60,649 nt of DNA, taken from Hortaea werneckii. Taxonomy: Eukaryota > Ascomycota > Dothideomycetes > Mycosphaerellales > Teratosphaeriaceae. A program made the translations under genes and the position numbers. The DNA is taken from assembly GCA_037044905.1 (NCBI GenBank), contig JBAOKB010000010.1, forward strand, positions 1 to 60,649, read 5' to 3'. Below are positions 1 through 11,674 of the stretch, one piece after another. The stretch's first letter is position 1; each line of letters starts with the position of its first letter. Below the pieces are notes generated by a model that saw only the letters and a program-made list of their open reading frames with translations, had not been told where the DNA came from and ran no database searches.

Positions 1-653
1 GAGGCGCGGTTGCAGTCGCTTTTGGTCGAGTAGGCTGCTTTCTTCGTAAACCCCCTCCCTAGTAGATTCTCGCGCTCCCCGAGCTGTTCTAGCGGCCGGT
101 GCGCTTTGTAAACATACTATAGACACCCTGTCCAACACGAATCCTGTACAGCAACAAAAGTTCCCGAGCTCTTCGAAGCCTTCATCCTGTGTACTTTATT
201 CTATGGCTATTGTTTGCCTTCATCTATCGGATCTCTTGCGCATTGGAGTGACCAGGCCGAGGGCTGGGTTGTTACTGACTCTATTGACCGCTGGCGGTGA
301 GTACGTTGATCTTCACTATGTTGATCAAAGGGATTTAGCGCTGAAGCTGGGTACAATGATTCTCACTACGCTGGGTGGGGTGCTAGGGGACTCCTTGGCA
401 TGTCTGGATGATTCGGTTTTCACCACGGGACTTAGCCCGATATCTATTTATGGAGACAGTCGTCAGTTCTGTTCGCAAATATTGCAGGCAAAACCCGGCT
501 ATGCAATAGGAATAGGGGTCAAAGACACATATGGGCGTTCTTTCGATCTTGATATTTCCACCACATGAGATTAAGGTCAAAGGACCTCAACAGCATCAAT
601 CTTGCGAAAAATCTTCAGTTCACTGTAAGCTTGAGGCGACGTACTCCATCGGT
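1..653. other. Left edge, no recognisable gene
   Basis: I see no supported gene here. A 121-codon open frame on the plus strand (203-568) and overlapping minus frames have no recognisable domain and no splice-linked partner. The right part is probably the 3' flank of the HET-domain gene that ends at 654. Confidence 0.5.
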
Positions 654-2754
654 TCAAAAAGCTTCGAATTCGACTTTGCCATCTTCGCGGTCAACGAGCC
701 GTTTCAGTCCGCCCATCTTTCCCGTGCGAGAGGTGGGCGGTGGAAGCGTTTCGAATTCTAATTCGACCTCTGGCTCCGTAATGCCGACAACCGTCATGCG
801 AGTGGAGAACTTCCAGCCGTCTTTGAGGGTGAGGGTGAACGTGGCCGCGTGACCCGAGAATCGGTACTCACGGTGAGTCACATAATTTCGCCACGCCTGG
901 AGTGACCATGAGCGGTCGTGCGACTTGCGCGTGTGCCTTTTCACGACCAGGCTGCCGCGGCAGATATAGTCTTTCGACTCATCCGCCTTAATGGCATATT
1001 TCGCCGTACAGGTCACTTCTAGCGTCTCGTTGAGGTTTCTGATATGGATTAGTAGGGCGGCGGCGTCGTTGTACGTGAATCTTGTGACCACGACCGGTTT
1101 CAGTGACGAGGCATCCGGGAGGCTCGTCACGGCGGATATCTGACTCCGAGGGACAACACCTAAGACTTCCAGCGAGCCACGATCATGTCCCTTGAAAGCA
1201 CAGACCGACATCTTGAGCGGACCGCAGTAAAAGTTCTCGTTTCCTCTCGATAACACGATTCGCAACTTTGCAAGCTCCTCGGCAACTGTCATGTCTTCGT
1301 CAGGCGTTCGCCACGCGTCTACCGGAAGGGACGACCCGGGAACTGCCAAAGCTCGGCTAGAAGTTATCCTGGGGCAGAAGCCGTGGCCGGACCTCGCGAC
1401 TGCAACGATGGCTGGATCCCCAAGCGGGAGCAATCTCTCCGGGTCAAATTGTGAATGTCGGGAAGGGGCATCTGGATCAGTACGTCTTTCGTACAGACCG
1501 AAGCTGTCTCGCCGAACAATGCCCAGCTTGATCTGTCCCTCGCTGCTATCCTCACAATTTAGCCTAGCTGTCCACAGTCCATCGCCTTCGTAGCGCACGA
1601 GAAAAGACCCACGTAGAGCCTGGCTGTCTAGTTGGAGCGCCTTGCCTCCAGAATAAGATTCCCGAAAGGCAATGTTGTTAGACCCGCGGAAGTCGGTGGG
1701 TGAGCGAGCGAGCAACATTCCTGGGTTCTTATCTACCGCCATGTCGTACCCCCAGGCAAGGATCGATTGGTCGTTGGAGCGGCGGATGATTTCTTCTTGT
1801 AGCCTCATGAACGCTCGTTCCCTCTCCCCGTACAACAGGGGGATGTTCACATCGAACAGACCAAGGAGGCTGTATGCGCGATCTTCAATCCGCGACGTCA
1901 TCCGATCTGCCGCCCACGACATGCGCTGAGCGATACTGTATCGCTTGAGCTCTTTGAGTCCACGCAGGAGATCAGCGTCGATGAGAGTCCTCGCCGCAAT
2001 CGTCTCGACTAGCTGGTGGGATGACCCGAGCGGGTTCCAATCTACACCGAAGAACCGGACTTCGCGGGGTGCTATAAGCTCTTGTAGAGTCCTGTGGAGC
2101 ACATTATTCAGCAGGAGTAGCTCTGAAGAGAGTGGGAAAAGGCATGAAGGACTACAGGCCCTGTAGCTTACCATCCCCGTGTGAACCAGGAACACTCCGT
2201 GAACGTGACTCGCCATTGTTGAGGGACTTCGCTCTCGCTGTCCGCGTCTGGTGCTTGACGGTCTTGACCATCGCCTGGCGTCACACTCACATCACCTTCT
2301 TCGTTTGGTGCCCTCGCATCGGAAAGCGGTGGACACTCGCTGCTGATGTCCCAGAGATACGCGTAGCAAACCTGCGCTTGCTGATACCTATCAATGACCA
2401 ATTCCCGAAATGTCAGAACCGGCGAAGGTAAAAAAGCATAAAGGAAAACTCTCACCAGAAGAACATAGAATTAATCGCCTCGCTCAACTCGGCACTGCTC
2501 GTCTTATCAATACAGCAGGTATCGATCCAGACGTAGCGATACCCATCCCGTTCCGCCTGATCGACCGCATACCGCAGTTTCCGCCAGCCTTGCTTGTCGC
2601 GGATCTCCGGTCGATGCTGGTTCGCGAGATCCGCGTACAAAATGTCGCCTTCGGGGTACCAGCGATGAGAGAGGATGGCGTAGCGCTCTTCGAGCGCGTC
2701 GGCGATCTCTTTGAGGTGGTAGGTGCCTTGTGCGTCAAGATAGAGGAGCCGCAT
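654..2754 (-). CDS. HET-domain (heterokaryon incompatibility) protein
   Basis: Three exons: 2754-2456, 2387-2172 and 2091-654. The introns are 68 and 80 nt (GTGAGA..TAG and GTAAGC..CAG), and the join gives 650 residues. The N-terminal half carries the HET-domain signature: AILSHRW near residues 26-32, then a YVWIDTCCIDK block near 74-84. After intron 1 comes the conserved YQQAQVCYAYL segment, and intron 2 splits the FTRGWTLQELIAP block. This fixes both splice sites. HET domains act in fungal non-self recognition and programmed cell death after hyphal fusion. The C-terminal ~400 residues have no domain I recognise and probably form a beta-rich accessory region. The start is the first ATG and sits directly before the conserved 'RLLYLDAQG'-type opening. 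The partner that would trigger it is not visible. Confidence 0.9.
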
Positions 2755-4512
2755 AGCTGTTCGAGCCTGTGTGTTTTAGTTTTCCCCTTTCCTTTTGGGA
2801 CTGATGATCAGGACGTAGGTGGTGGACAGTATAGAAAGAAACTCCGTCGATTTCTGGGTGACTGGGCTACTGGATTCTGGAGCAATGCAATACGATGTGT
2901 CGGACGGGCAATAGAGTTAGTGGCGAAGATAGATAGATTTGTCTTTCTGCCCAACGGCCCAAGTGTTCTGGGCTTCGGAGGTGCGAAGTAGGTGAGCGGA
3001 ATCGATACCTAGGTAACAAGCGGCAGCACGAGCATAGATCTCTTTTGACAGAATGGCGAGCTTCAGTATTTTCTTCTTTGCACCGAGACGATCAGATCAC
3101 AGAACGGCAGTTATAGGCACAGACACAGTCAAAGCCTCACCATCTCTCAGCCCAGCTGAACTGCAGAGGGCGATCTACTGCCAAGCAAGAGGCCGCAGTG
3201 GCGGTGTCGCTTTCGGGCACTGCCTCCAGCATCTGGCTTTACTCAAGAAAGAAGGCACGAGATATGCTGTTTGGCATGTACAGAAAAGACTGCGGCTGGA
3301 CTGCCTTTACAGCATCAGCCGCCTAAGCCGCTGAGACTGCATAGTCCCTTCTCTTGCTCGATTGACGCGAGAAGTCTGTCTGAATGCGGCGCGGAGGGGA
3401 TTGGAATAGGACGCACGAAGGAAGCGTATGCGCCTCGCATGCATGCAGGAAGGGATGCATTGGACAAGCATTTCCCCGCAGATAACGTGCTGATAGGGAG
3501 AAGTGAGGTGAGATGGGTGCCTGGGAAAAGAGGCACTAAACACTGCGCATGTGTCACCCGACCTCTCAGCTGCTGTCCATGGATGGAAGTAACCGCCGAG
3601 TGCCTGAGGTTGGATCCCAGTGCACGTCCAGGTCCAATCTTGGAAACCTCTCAAACACTGCTGGGGAGTTTCCATCATTTGGTTTAGAATTCACCTAATC
3701 ATGACTCTGGTGGTAAGACACGAAGCATGGACGGACCTAATACAGGCGAGAAGCGATTGTTTTAAAAGACTTGCCGCACACTGCCGCCTTGTAGCCATGT
3801 GCGGGAATTCTTCCCAAACGCGTTCAGTGCAATGATAAAATGGCAACCGGAGTAATAATATGCTCAATGCCATCAAGTGCAATAATAGATCGTAAATAGA
3901 TCGTATAGATTGGGCCTGCTAGGCGGCTGTCTCTGCCTTGATTCTGTTGACGACGGCAAGCCGCGGAAGCAATCGTCATCGGCTATCCATCAGTGTCTCA
4001 ACCCGTTGGAGAGAGGAAAGCTACGGGAGTGGCTGATGATCGTTATCGAAGCGATGGTTTATAACAGCACATCACTACGTGTGCGCGCCCTTTTCCAAAG
4101 CTCGTTGTCCTCGCTCTGCTGGCAATGAGAGTTGTACTACTCTCCCATGGCTGCTAAATTAGCCGCCGTGAGGTACGTACCTGGGTGCGATTTGGGGAGA
4201 GCTCCAAAGCTGTCAGATGCATGCAACGGCTCGTGGATCGCGTCGCTCGCTTCGGGAGACGCCGCGCGACATTGAATGGCCGGATGGCATCGTCGTGACG
4301 TCAATTTCCCGATCGCGATTGGGAGCTTGGGTGCGATAGATGCACGCACGCACGCTTGCTTGCTTTGCCTCGCCAACCGTCCCCGCTTTCCTGTAACCTG
4401 ATTTCAAGCTCCAATCTTCCCTCAAAACCATCTCCTCTTCCCCTTTCCCCCCATCCTGCCTTGCTTCTCATCACCTTTCATCTTGTGAAGCATATCAGAT
4501 ACTACCGTCAAG
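2755..4512. promoter_or_regulatory. Divergent intergenic region between HET gene and rhodopsin
   Basis: About 1.76 kb separates the two divergent start codons. No coding sequence was found; several small open frames lack domains and codon continuity. A perfect TACCTAGGTA palindrome lies at 3006-3015. The 70 nt before the rhodopsin start are strongly pyrimidine-rich (CCTCTTCCCC, CCTTTCATC runs), as in many fungal core promoters or 5' leaders. It presumably holds both promoters, but no specific factor site can be named. Confidence 0.5.
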
Positions 4513-5668
4513 ATGATCGTCGACCCTGTTGAGGCTCTTAAGAAGACCGTCTCCGCGACGGCTACCGTCGCTCCTACCGCGTCGGTTTCCCCAGTCCCGA
4601 CCGTGGTACCTTCGCTCCCGGAGTACCAGACCGCCAGCGAGACTGGCAACAGGACGCTATGGTACGTAACACTCGACTGAGATGGTTGTTGAAGCTTCAT
4701 CGAGCTTCCGACGTTCAGATGGAGCTCTGAGAGGCGACAAGCTTGAGCTCTGTCGATGGAAGAAGCTCGATGGGGAAGCTCTCAGCATACTCACAAAAGC
4801 CATCATTTTGAACGGCGAGCTAACACCGACTACAGGGTTGTCTTCGTTGTGATGCTGGTCGCCAGCGTCGTCTTCTCCGGCATGTCCTGGAGCGTGCCGA
4901 TGGTCAGTTTTGGAGCTCCCAATCAATCCTCTGATCAGCAAGCTAACAACCTTGCAGTCTAAGCGTCTGTATCACGTTATCACCACGCTGATCACCATCA
5001 CCGCTGCTCTGTCTTACTTCGCCATGGCCAGCGGCCACGGCGCTAGCTACCACCACGTTGTGGAGCGCGAGTCGCACCAGCACGTCCCGGACACCACCCA
5101 CGACATCTACCGTGAGGTCTACTACGCCCGTTACATTGACTGGTCCATCACCACCCCGCTCCTGCTGCTCGACCTGTGCCTGCTCGCTGGCATGAACGGT
5201 GGCAGCATCCTGATCGCCATCGTTGCTGACCTGATCATGATCCTGACTGGTCTCTTCGCCGCCTACGGCGCTGAGGGCACCCCGCAGAAGTGGGGCTGGT
5301 ACGCCATTGCCTGCATTGCTTACCTCGTCGTGATCTGGCAGCTCGCCTACCACGGCCGCGGCATGGCCATGAACAAGGGCGGCAAGGTCGGCAACTTCTT
5401 CGCTGCCATTGGTGGCTTCACCCTCATCATCTGGACCGTCTACCCAATCATCTGGGGTATTGCCGACGGCTCCCGCAACATGAACCCTGACGAGGAGATC
5501 ATCGCCTACGCCATCCTTGACATCCTCGCCAAGCCGATCTTCGGTGCCTGGCTTCTGTTCACCCACCAGAGCATGCCTGAGAGCAACGTTGAGCTCGGCG
5601 GCTTCTGGTCTCAGGGCCTCAGCGGCGAGGGCCAGATCCGCGTCGGTGACGACGACGAGGGTGCTTAA
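4513..5668 (+). CDS. Microbial (type I) rhodopsin, proton-pump type
   Basis: Exons 4513-4661, 4836-4902 and 4958-5668 (introns of 174 and 55 nt) give a 308-residue seven-helix retinal protein. Helix C reads ARYIDWSITTPLLLLDL. It holds Arg130, Asp133 and Asp144, equivalent to bacteriorhodopsin R82, D85 (Schiff-base acceptor) and D96 (donor). Helix G reads LDILAKPIFG, with Asp260 (D212) and the retinal-binding Lys264. Keeping both carboxylates matches light-driven proton pumps such as Leptosphaeria rhodopsin, and differs from Neurospora NOP-1, which has Glu at the donor site. The N-terminal ~45 residues are Thr/Val/Pro-rich and probably extracellular. The chosen start is the only ATG that feeds intron 1 in phase; the first helix begins at its end. 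No carotenoid genes lie nearby, so retinal must be supplied from elsewhere. Confidence 0.95.
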
Positions 5669-6522
5669 GCGCATCATCCAACGCAAAGAGCTGCACGGGT
5701 ACCTCGAGTGCCTCGCACGGCGGCTACTTATTGAAAAGTGGAGAATGAACACACGAACGAGTTGAGTTGTGGCGGTAGAGGATGGAGGCATGAAACACGA
5801 CATGAATGCATCTGAACCGGATTGAGATACCTTTCTGGCGGATAAGGCCATTGGCTCGATTGCGAGCAATGGGTCATTGTACCATATGTTAGCTAATGCG
5901 TAATGCCGCATGGCAATCTGGAGAAGAAAGGGCGTTGCCTTCCAGTCTCACTCATTTATTCTAAAGCTGCCCATCATCGCTAGTAAGTGCTCTGTTGGCG
6001 GCGCGGCTTGTGTTTGCATTCATCGTTCGTCGTCATTACAGCACTCTCGAGTTAAGCGCCCTTCACCGCCAGTGCGGACTGCGGAGTGCCCCCAGAATCC
6101 AGACTCAGCTGAAACGACGATCACGAGGCGCCGGGCTGGGAAAGTGGGAACGGAGTCTGGAGCTTTCCCCGCAAAACGTCACGCAACCTTGTTTCCTTGG
6201 GAAACAGCAGCTCACATGCGCGCGCGTTTTACCGCCCAGAGGCAGGACCTCTCTCGAGTCCCCGTTCCCTTGACTGTTTTTGCATGCCAGCTAGCTTGTC
6301 CTTAGCAACCGTGCATGTGAAACTCTTGATCTTCGTCGCTGTCAACTCGACTGCTGTACTCACCACTCCACCACTCACCTCTTTCCATCAACTGCCACTA
6401 CTGTCCACTTCAGAACACTCACCCCAAAGCTCCCCAATCCCAAGATCCGCAATCAACCAACTTAACACCCTCACCACCCATTCTTTTCCCACCCTCCCAA
6501 CACCAACCCAACCTCGACTATA
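5669..6522. promoter_or_regulatory. Intergenic, rhodopsin 3' flank and RPEL-gene promoter
   Basis: No gene recognised. The last ~200 nt before the next start are C/A/T-rich with very little G, ending in ..CCAACCTCGACTATA just before the ATG, like a fungal 5' leader. Confidence 0.4.
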
Positions 6523-7361
6523 ATGGCCACCCAACACCCCACCGACCCCACAACAGAGAACAGCGACAACACGGTCGACACGGCGCCCATAACCAATTCC
6601 CTCGAACGCCGCAACTCGCTGGAGAAGGCTCTGCAGCACCGCCCGGACGAGCAGGATCTCAAGGACCGCCATATCTTGCTCGATACCACGGCGGCGCCCG
6701 CCTTGCAGGCTAAAGCGGCTGAGCTGGAACGGCAGCGGGTGATGGATAATTTGCGGAAGGTAGGTTAGATTGGTTGGATATTTGGTTGGAGGCTCTGCCT
6801 TTTTTTTTATTTTTTTTCTTTCCTTTTTTCCTTTTTGGCCACCGGCGTCTCTGCTCTCTACACACCGTTTTATTGGTCTGTCACGTATTTTGGGGTTGGT
6901 TGGAGATGGGGTGTTGGGTTGAGTTGGGTTTCCAGGGGGAAATAGAGAGAAGAGAATAAGGCAAGAGCGATGCAGGAACAATGTTCAAAGAAGAAAGGAG
7001 CGTGCAGAAAGGCCAAAGAGGAAGGAGGGCTTGCGAAAGAACACGTTCCATTTGCTAATACTCTCGTCTTGCCAATAGGGTCTCGCCCACCGACCAGAGA
7101 AGGAAGAGCTAGTCGAGCGCAACATTCTCGCCGGTGGGCCTGCTGCGCCGGCTTTGCAGGAGAAGCAGCGCGAGCTGGAGAAGCATATGCGCGCTGATAG
7201 TCTGGAGAAGCAATTGTCGAATCGGCCGAAGCCCGAGGACTTGATTAAGGAGGGGATTCTAAATGGTTTGTCTCACAAAGAGGGTGGAAGAGGCTGATTG
7301 GGGATGGTTGATATGCTGACGTTTTCGTTTAGCTGATGAGAACCCGGTCGCGGAGAGCTAG
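6523..7361 (+). CDS. RPEL-repeat protein
   Basis: Exons 6523-6759, 7079-7265 and 7333-7361 give a 150-residue acidic, helical protein with three RPEL-type repeats. Repeat cores are LQHRPDEQDLKDRHIL (about 37-52), LAHRPEKEELVERNIL (about 81-96) and LSNRPKPEDLIKEGIL (about 125-140). The first two are followed by an AAPALQxK spacer. RPEL motifs (PF02755) bind G-actin in animal MRTF and Phactr proteins. Small fungal proteins with this architecture exist, but their role is not established. Intron 1 is 319 nt, long for this window, and has a T-rich stretch. Intron 2 is 67 nt and joins the last repeat to a nine-residue tail. The frame is continuous at both junctions. Confidence 0.88.
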
Positions 7362-8055
7362 AGGGAGTTGGTTCTGATGCTAGATTTTACCTGGGCAGAG
7401 GAAGGGTGGCTGGGCATGTGATGCCGTTTCGGTTTGGTTAAGGCTTTGGATGGAGTTTAGGACGGGCTTCTTTTTCTAGTTATATAAGTACCAACGCAGT
7501 CCGGCATCTGGATCGTACTCGCGCATTGGTCGTCTTTCATCCATCGACCTGCTCTTGCATTGACATACAACTTTTCCACCTTCAGAAAAACGCTAATTCA
7601 TGACTGATTTGTGACGAAGGGAAGTTCCTGCTGCCGATATAGAGGGCAGACGTTTTTGAAATGTCCTAGAGTTAGGAATGATTTGAGTCTCTCATATTTC
7701 CGAAAATGCTGGTTGCATGGTTCTATTTATACTACACAAAGGAGTTATAGTGCAGAAATCCCGAAAGATTAGACATGATGGTTGCAGAATAGTTTTTGAA
7801 AATGTAAAGCCATAAGAGTATGATAGGTTATTACGCTGTAGTCACACTCGGTCCACACGGTCCTTACACGCGGCTCACACGGTGTACACACGGGTCACCG
7901 TGTAAACACTGGTGATGCGAGAGCACAGCCGCTAGCTCCCGCGCTAAGCGAATCAATCACGAGTTCGTCCTTGCGTCCAATGCCTCGACCTCGGTCGAAA
8001 GTTTCCTGGGTTCGAAGACAAAATAAAACCGTAGAAAGAGACATTAACCTCTACA
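7362..8055. other. Intergenic with an ACACGG-rich inverted repeat
   Basis: No gene seen. Between about 7840 and 7910 the motif ACACGG or a close variant recurs several times. ACACGGTG (7877-7884) and CACCGTGT (7896-7903) form a perfect 8-bp inverted repeat around an 11-nt loop, about 150 bp before the next start codon. Confidence 0.5.
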
Positions 8056-8859
8056 ATGTCTTCACCTAAACGAAAGAGCGAGGAACTCAACGGCGATGCA
8101 GCCAAGAAACAACGGACTTTCGACGACACTGTCGAAAGTGACAGCCCAGCCCAAGAAGTCCTCTTCGCCGACCCCAATGCCGCCCCAGACTCCCTGATCA
8201 ACCACGAAGCCGCGATCCAATACTGGTCCTCGACCGAACCGACGGTGAACGGCGTCCTCGGCGGTTTCCCCCAAGTTTCCCGCATCGACCTGCAAGGCTC
8301 GAGCAACTTCCTCGCCAAACTCCGCCGGCAATCCGACATCTTCCCGCCGGGCAAGAAGTTGCGCAGAGCCGTCGATTGCGGCGCGGGGATCGGCAGGATC
8401 GCAGAGGGCTTCCTAACTCAGGTCGCGGAGACGGTGGACATTGTCGAGCCCGTCAAGAGCTTTACAGACCAAGTCCAGGGCAAGCCGGGCATCGGCGAGA
8501 TCTACAACGTCGGGTTAGAAGGCTGGTATCCCGACCAGGGCCCCTACGATCTGATCTGGAACCAATGGTGCGTGGGCCAGCTCACAGACGCGCAGTTCGT
8601 GGCCTACCTCCAGCGGCTCCCCGCCGTGCTGAGCGAAGGCGGCTGGATCGTCGTCAAGGAGAACCAGAGCAATGATCCTTTTGGGCAGGATATCTACGAC
8701 GAGGTCGACAGTAGTGTCTCCCGCACGGACACGAAGTTCCGGCGGCTTTTCAATGATGCGGGACTCAGGCTCGTGGCTACCGAGTTGCAGAAGGGGTTCC
8801 CGAAGGGGTTGTATCCCGTGCGGGTTTATGCGCTTGTGCCTGATCGACGGGCACGATGA
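8056..8859 (+). CDS. Alpha-N-terminal protein methyltransferase (NTMT1/Tae1 family)
   Basis: This single-exon, 267-residue protein belongs to the family that methylates the alpha-amino group of proteins after Met removal (X-Pro-Lys N-termini), for example ribosomal proteins in yeast. Visible features are an N-terminal polar extension (1-45), then AAIQYWSSTEPTVNGVLGG (52-70), the family's substrate-side opening, and the SAM-binding motif I DCGAGIGRI (107-115). An acidic motif II (VDIVEP) and a WNQWCVGQLTD segment precede the later strands. The C-terminus KGFPKGLYPVRVYALVP is typical of the family. Length is slightly above the yeast and human enzymes because of the extension, which is rich in Lys/Arg and may carry a nuclear localisation signal. 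ATG 8056 is the only sensible start. Confidence 0.93.
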   Translation: MSSPKRKSEELNGDAAKKQRTFDDTVESDSPAQEVLFADPNAAPDSLINHEAAIQYWSSTEPTVNGVLGGFPQVSRIDLQGSSNFLAKLRRQSDIFPPGKKLRRAVDCGAGIGRIAEGFLTQVAETVDIVEPVKSFTDQVQGKPGIGEIYNVGLEGWYPDQGPYDLIWNQWCVGQLTDAQFVAYLQRLPAVLSEGGWIVVKENQSNDPFGQDIYDEVDSSVSRTDTKFRRLFNDAGLRLVATELQKGFPKGLYPVRVYALVPDRRAR

Positions 8860-9965
8860 ATTAATGACTTTAGAGAGTGAAAATGAAAACGATGAGGATC
8901 TTTCAACAACGGTCTGGGACATTGCCAAACCTGTCCATTTCCGCTGGTACCAGCTTCCCCCGGTCCGTCGTCCTTCGCGCTGGCGGATTGAAACAAAGGC
9001 GCACTTGGGATCCCTGGGCTTGAAAAGGATATCGCATCTCTACTTAGGTCATGGGACTGCTGTATTGCCAACATCCGCAGGTGATGCCGTGAATTGTAGG
9101 ATGGGTGTAGAGAGCCCAATCTCGACGACCGACTAGAATAGACAATTATTCTCTTCACTTTTCTTATCACGATAAAAGCGAGCAGATTGGAAGCGCTTGA
9201 GATAGGAATTGCCCTTTTCCCCTTCCTTGTTTCGTACGCTTTTCTGTCTTCGTCGCAAGCTTGTCCCCATCTTCCGCGAATGTCCTTAGCTCATATGATG
9301 TACCGGTTGAACGAATGCTACTGAGCCTTCGCGACGCATGGTTTCAGAATAGCACCATAGAATGCATTGCCTCGTGGGCGCAGAGGTACAGACAGGGCGA
9401 ATCTAGACCGATGAAAGCGCCCACGTCATTGGTAGCGGCGGATCTATCCTCGGCTCGGCTACTATGATTGGCAACGTTGCGGGAGGGTGAGGGCTCCCGG
9501 CCAACCGACGCCTTCGCACGCGGCTTAGAAGCTTTAAAGCTGGCGGCAGATGGGAGCTGAGCCACATCGGCCGCTGCGCGCTGCGCGTTTCAACGTGCGC
9601 CATGCGGAACCCGATCAGACTAGACCGTTGCAGTCGCATTGCAAGGGAATTCCTTACTGCTACTAGTACTTACTAAGTACTGCATCCCATCTTCTTGATC
9701 AAGTGCTTACGCAGGACCAAAGATCATCTACGGCATCTGATTACTTGCCAAACCACGAGACGATACCCTACCTAGGTACTCAGCCGCGTCAGCAAGAATA
9801 GAAAGCTAGACAGGATTGCTGGTGGTGAACTCTCCGAAGCCGACTTAGTACCACTTCCTCGAGCGTCTTGCATCACCTCTGTAACACGCCCGTGGTGCCT
9901 CCGATTCAGCACCTGATGCCATAGCGTCGCCCGAGCGTCGGGGCTTGCACTTGCAGCAGGACGAA
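8860..9965. other. Intergenic, no recognisable gene
   Basis: About 1.1 kb. Small open frames on both strands have no domains. A TACCTAGGTA palindrome lies at 9769-9778, about 190 bp upstream of the next predicted start. Confidence 0.45.
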
Positions 9966-11674
9966 ATGGGAGCTTCGATGGCAGCATGGCTGCAACTGAG
10001 CAAACGACAGTCTCCCCCGCCTGAGCACCACGGCGCCAGAACCCAAACGGTCATCATCGTACGAAAACCCCCTCCAGCTTTCAAGACGGTCCGCACCGGC
10101 GTCTATTGACACATACATCATCATAGGCAATCGTATCCGTCGCCATCGCCATCTCCCTCGCCATCTTCGCCTACATCAGCCTCAGAGCCGTCCGCCGAAG
10201 ACACCCCGATCCGAAATACATCCCAACCGCCTTTCTGAAGAGGAAATGGGAAGCATGGACTCCACGGGCAACGTTCACCTCCAAAACGGGCTACAGTGCC
10301 CGGCTGCAAGAGAATCCCTCCGTCCCGACGTTGCATCTGCGCAGTGCTCGGAATAGCGTGCAGAATGTTCTCGATCTGGAGCGAGCCCAGATGCAGCAGG
10401 GCATCAACGAGAACGGCGCAACCGTTGATCGACATACGAGCGTTCGGTCCGTCATGACGTTACCGGCCTATTCGCGATCAGTGAGGGAGAATGAACGGAT
10501 ATTGGCTCGAGAAGGGGAGCGAGATGGCGTAGACGTGGTAATTGAAGCGCCCGAATCCGAAGGCGAGGAGGAGCATCGTCGCGACGAGGAGATGGAGAAT
10601 CTATACCAAATCAGAGTACAGAGACGACAGGAGATCGCGGAACGAGATGATCGAAGACGGCGGAGACGAGAGGCACGGGCGAGGAACGATCAGGCGGAAC
10701 TCTGTCGCATCACGCAAGAAAGCAGGGCAGCGGAGGAAGCTCGAGAGATCTCTGGCGCGGTGGCAATGATTGCAGAACACCATTCACGATCGCGAGACCG
10801 ACGGGTAAGCAGCGTAAGCTACGCGGATCTCGGTGTAGCCCGACACGACGGGACGAGGATAAGAGCCAACTCCAACGAGTCAGATCGGCCGCTCTTAGAT
10901 TCCGCCGCGAGCATGAGCGGAGGCGCCACCGGCACCATTCGCCCCTGGTCCGCACACGACTCCATCCGGCCATACCTGCACCAGCGCGGCCGCTCCGGCA
11001 GCACAGCCGGCTCCTACATCTCCGACCTGTCGCAGGACGTTGGCGGTGGCCGGGACGGCAGCGGCGAAATGGATCTTCCTCCTTTCGGCCGCGCCGGAAG
11101 CGACTTCGAAGTCGTCTCGATGAACCACTCCCGACCCTCCGCAACGCACTCCCGCACTGCCTCCTCTCGAACCCATTCCCCCTTGGGACTAGGCACGCGG
11201 AGTCGAGCTTCCTCCAACGCTGCTTCTACTGCTCTTCCTCCCCGTCCATCGATCGAAACAGCCGATCTAGGCGAGTCCCGTCGTATCCCCCCCTCGACCT
11301 CTGCCGACCATCACCCCGAACCCCCTTCGTACGAAGGCGAAGGCTTCGAGGAAGCGCCACCTTATACCTCGCCTATCCGCGAGCGACGCGGTGGCGGTAT
11401 CGGTGGCGGCGACGACGACGGCGGAGATCCCTTCCCCTCGGCACGAGGACCCGAGTCCGAACTGGGATCAGGACCAGCACCGCGCGAAGCCGAAGGTCCC
11501 CACCAAGTCGAGCACAATAGCCGGCCGCGCTCCTCCGCCACAGGCGCCCCGCTCCTCCCGGAGATCGGCAGGTTGCCGAGTATTCGCATCGCGGACGCGA
11601 CGCCGACCGAGGCGAGGGATTCGCTTGGAGGAGGAGGAGGGGATTGGTTTTCATCTTCTTCTTTCGGTCGATAG
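9966..11674 (+). CDS. Single-pass membrane protein with disordered tail and PPxY motif
   Basis: I join exon 9966-10058 to exon 10127-11674 (68-nt intron GTACGA..TAG, phase 0), giving about 546 residues. The intron lies within the single transmembrane helix: TVII is encoded before it and AIVSVAIAISLAIFAYISL after it. A basic RAVRRR stop-transfer follows, placing the long C-terminal part in the cytosol. That part is low complexity: an Arg/Glu-rich helical section (ERDDRRRRRREARAR), then Ser/Gly/Pro-rich sequence. One PPSY motif near residue 410 is the kind bound by WW domains of Nedd4/Rsp5 ligases, so an Rsp5 adaptor role is possible but only inferred. No enzyme domain is visible. The long exon alone has no ATG at its 5' end, which supports the upstream exon; Met5 is an alternative start. 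Confidence 0.7.

Noticed and set aside
203..568. 121-codon plus-strand frame at the left edge
   Set aside because: No domain, no splice partner, and another frame overlaps it; not enough to call a gene.
4943..5911. 322-codon open frame on the strand opposite the rhodopsin gene
   Set aside because: It mirrors the strongly codon-biased rhodopsin exon; its translation is Val/Asp/Glu-rich without domains, so it is a shadow frame.
8056..8070. Methyltransferase own N-terminus reads M-S-S-P-K, near its own substrate motif X-P-K
   Set aside because: After Met removal the sequence is S-S-P-K, one residue off the consensus, so self-methylation is not supported.
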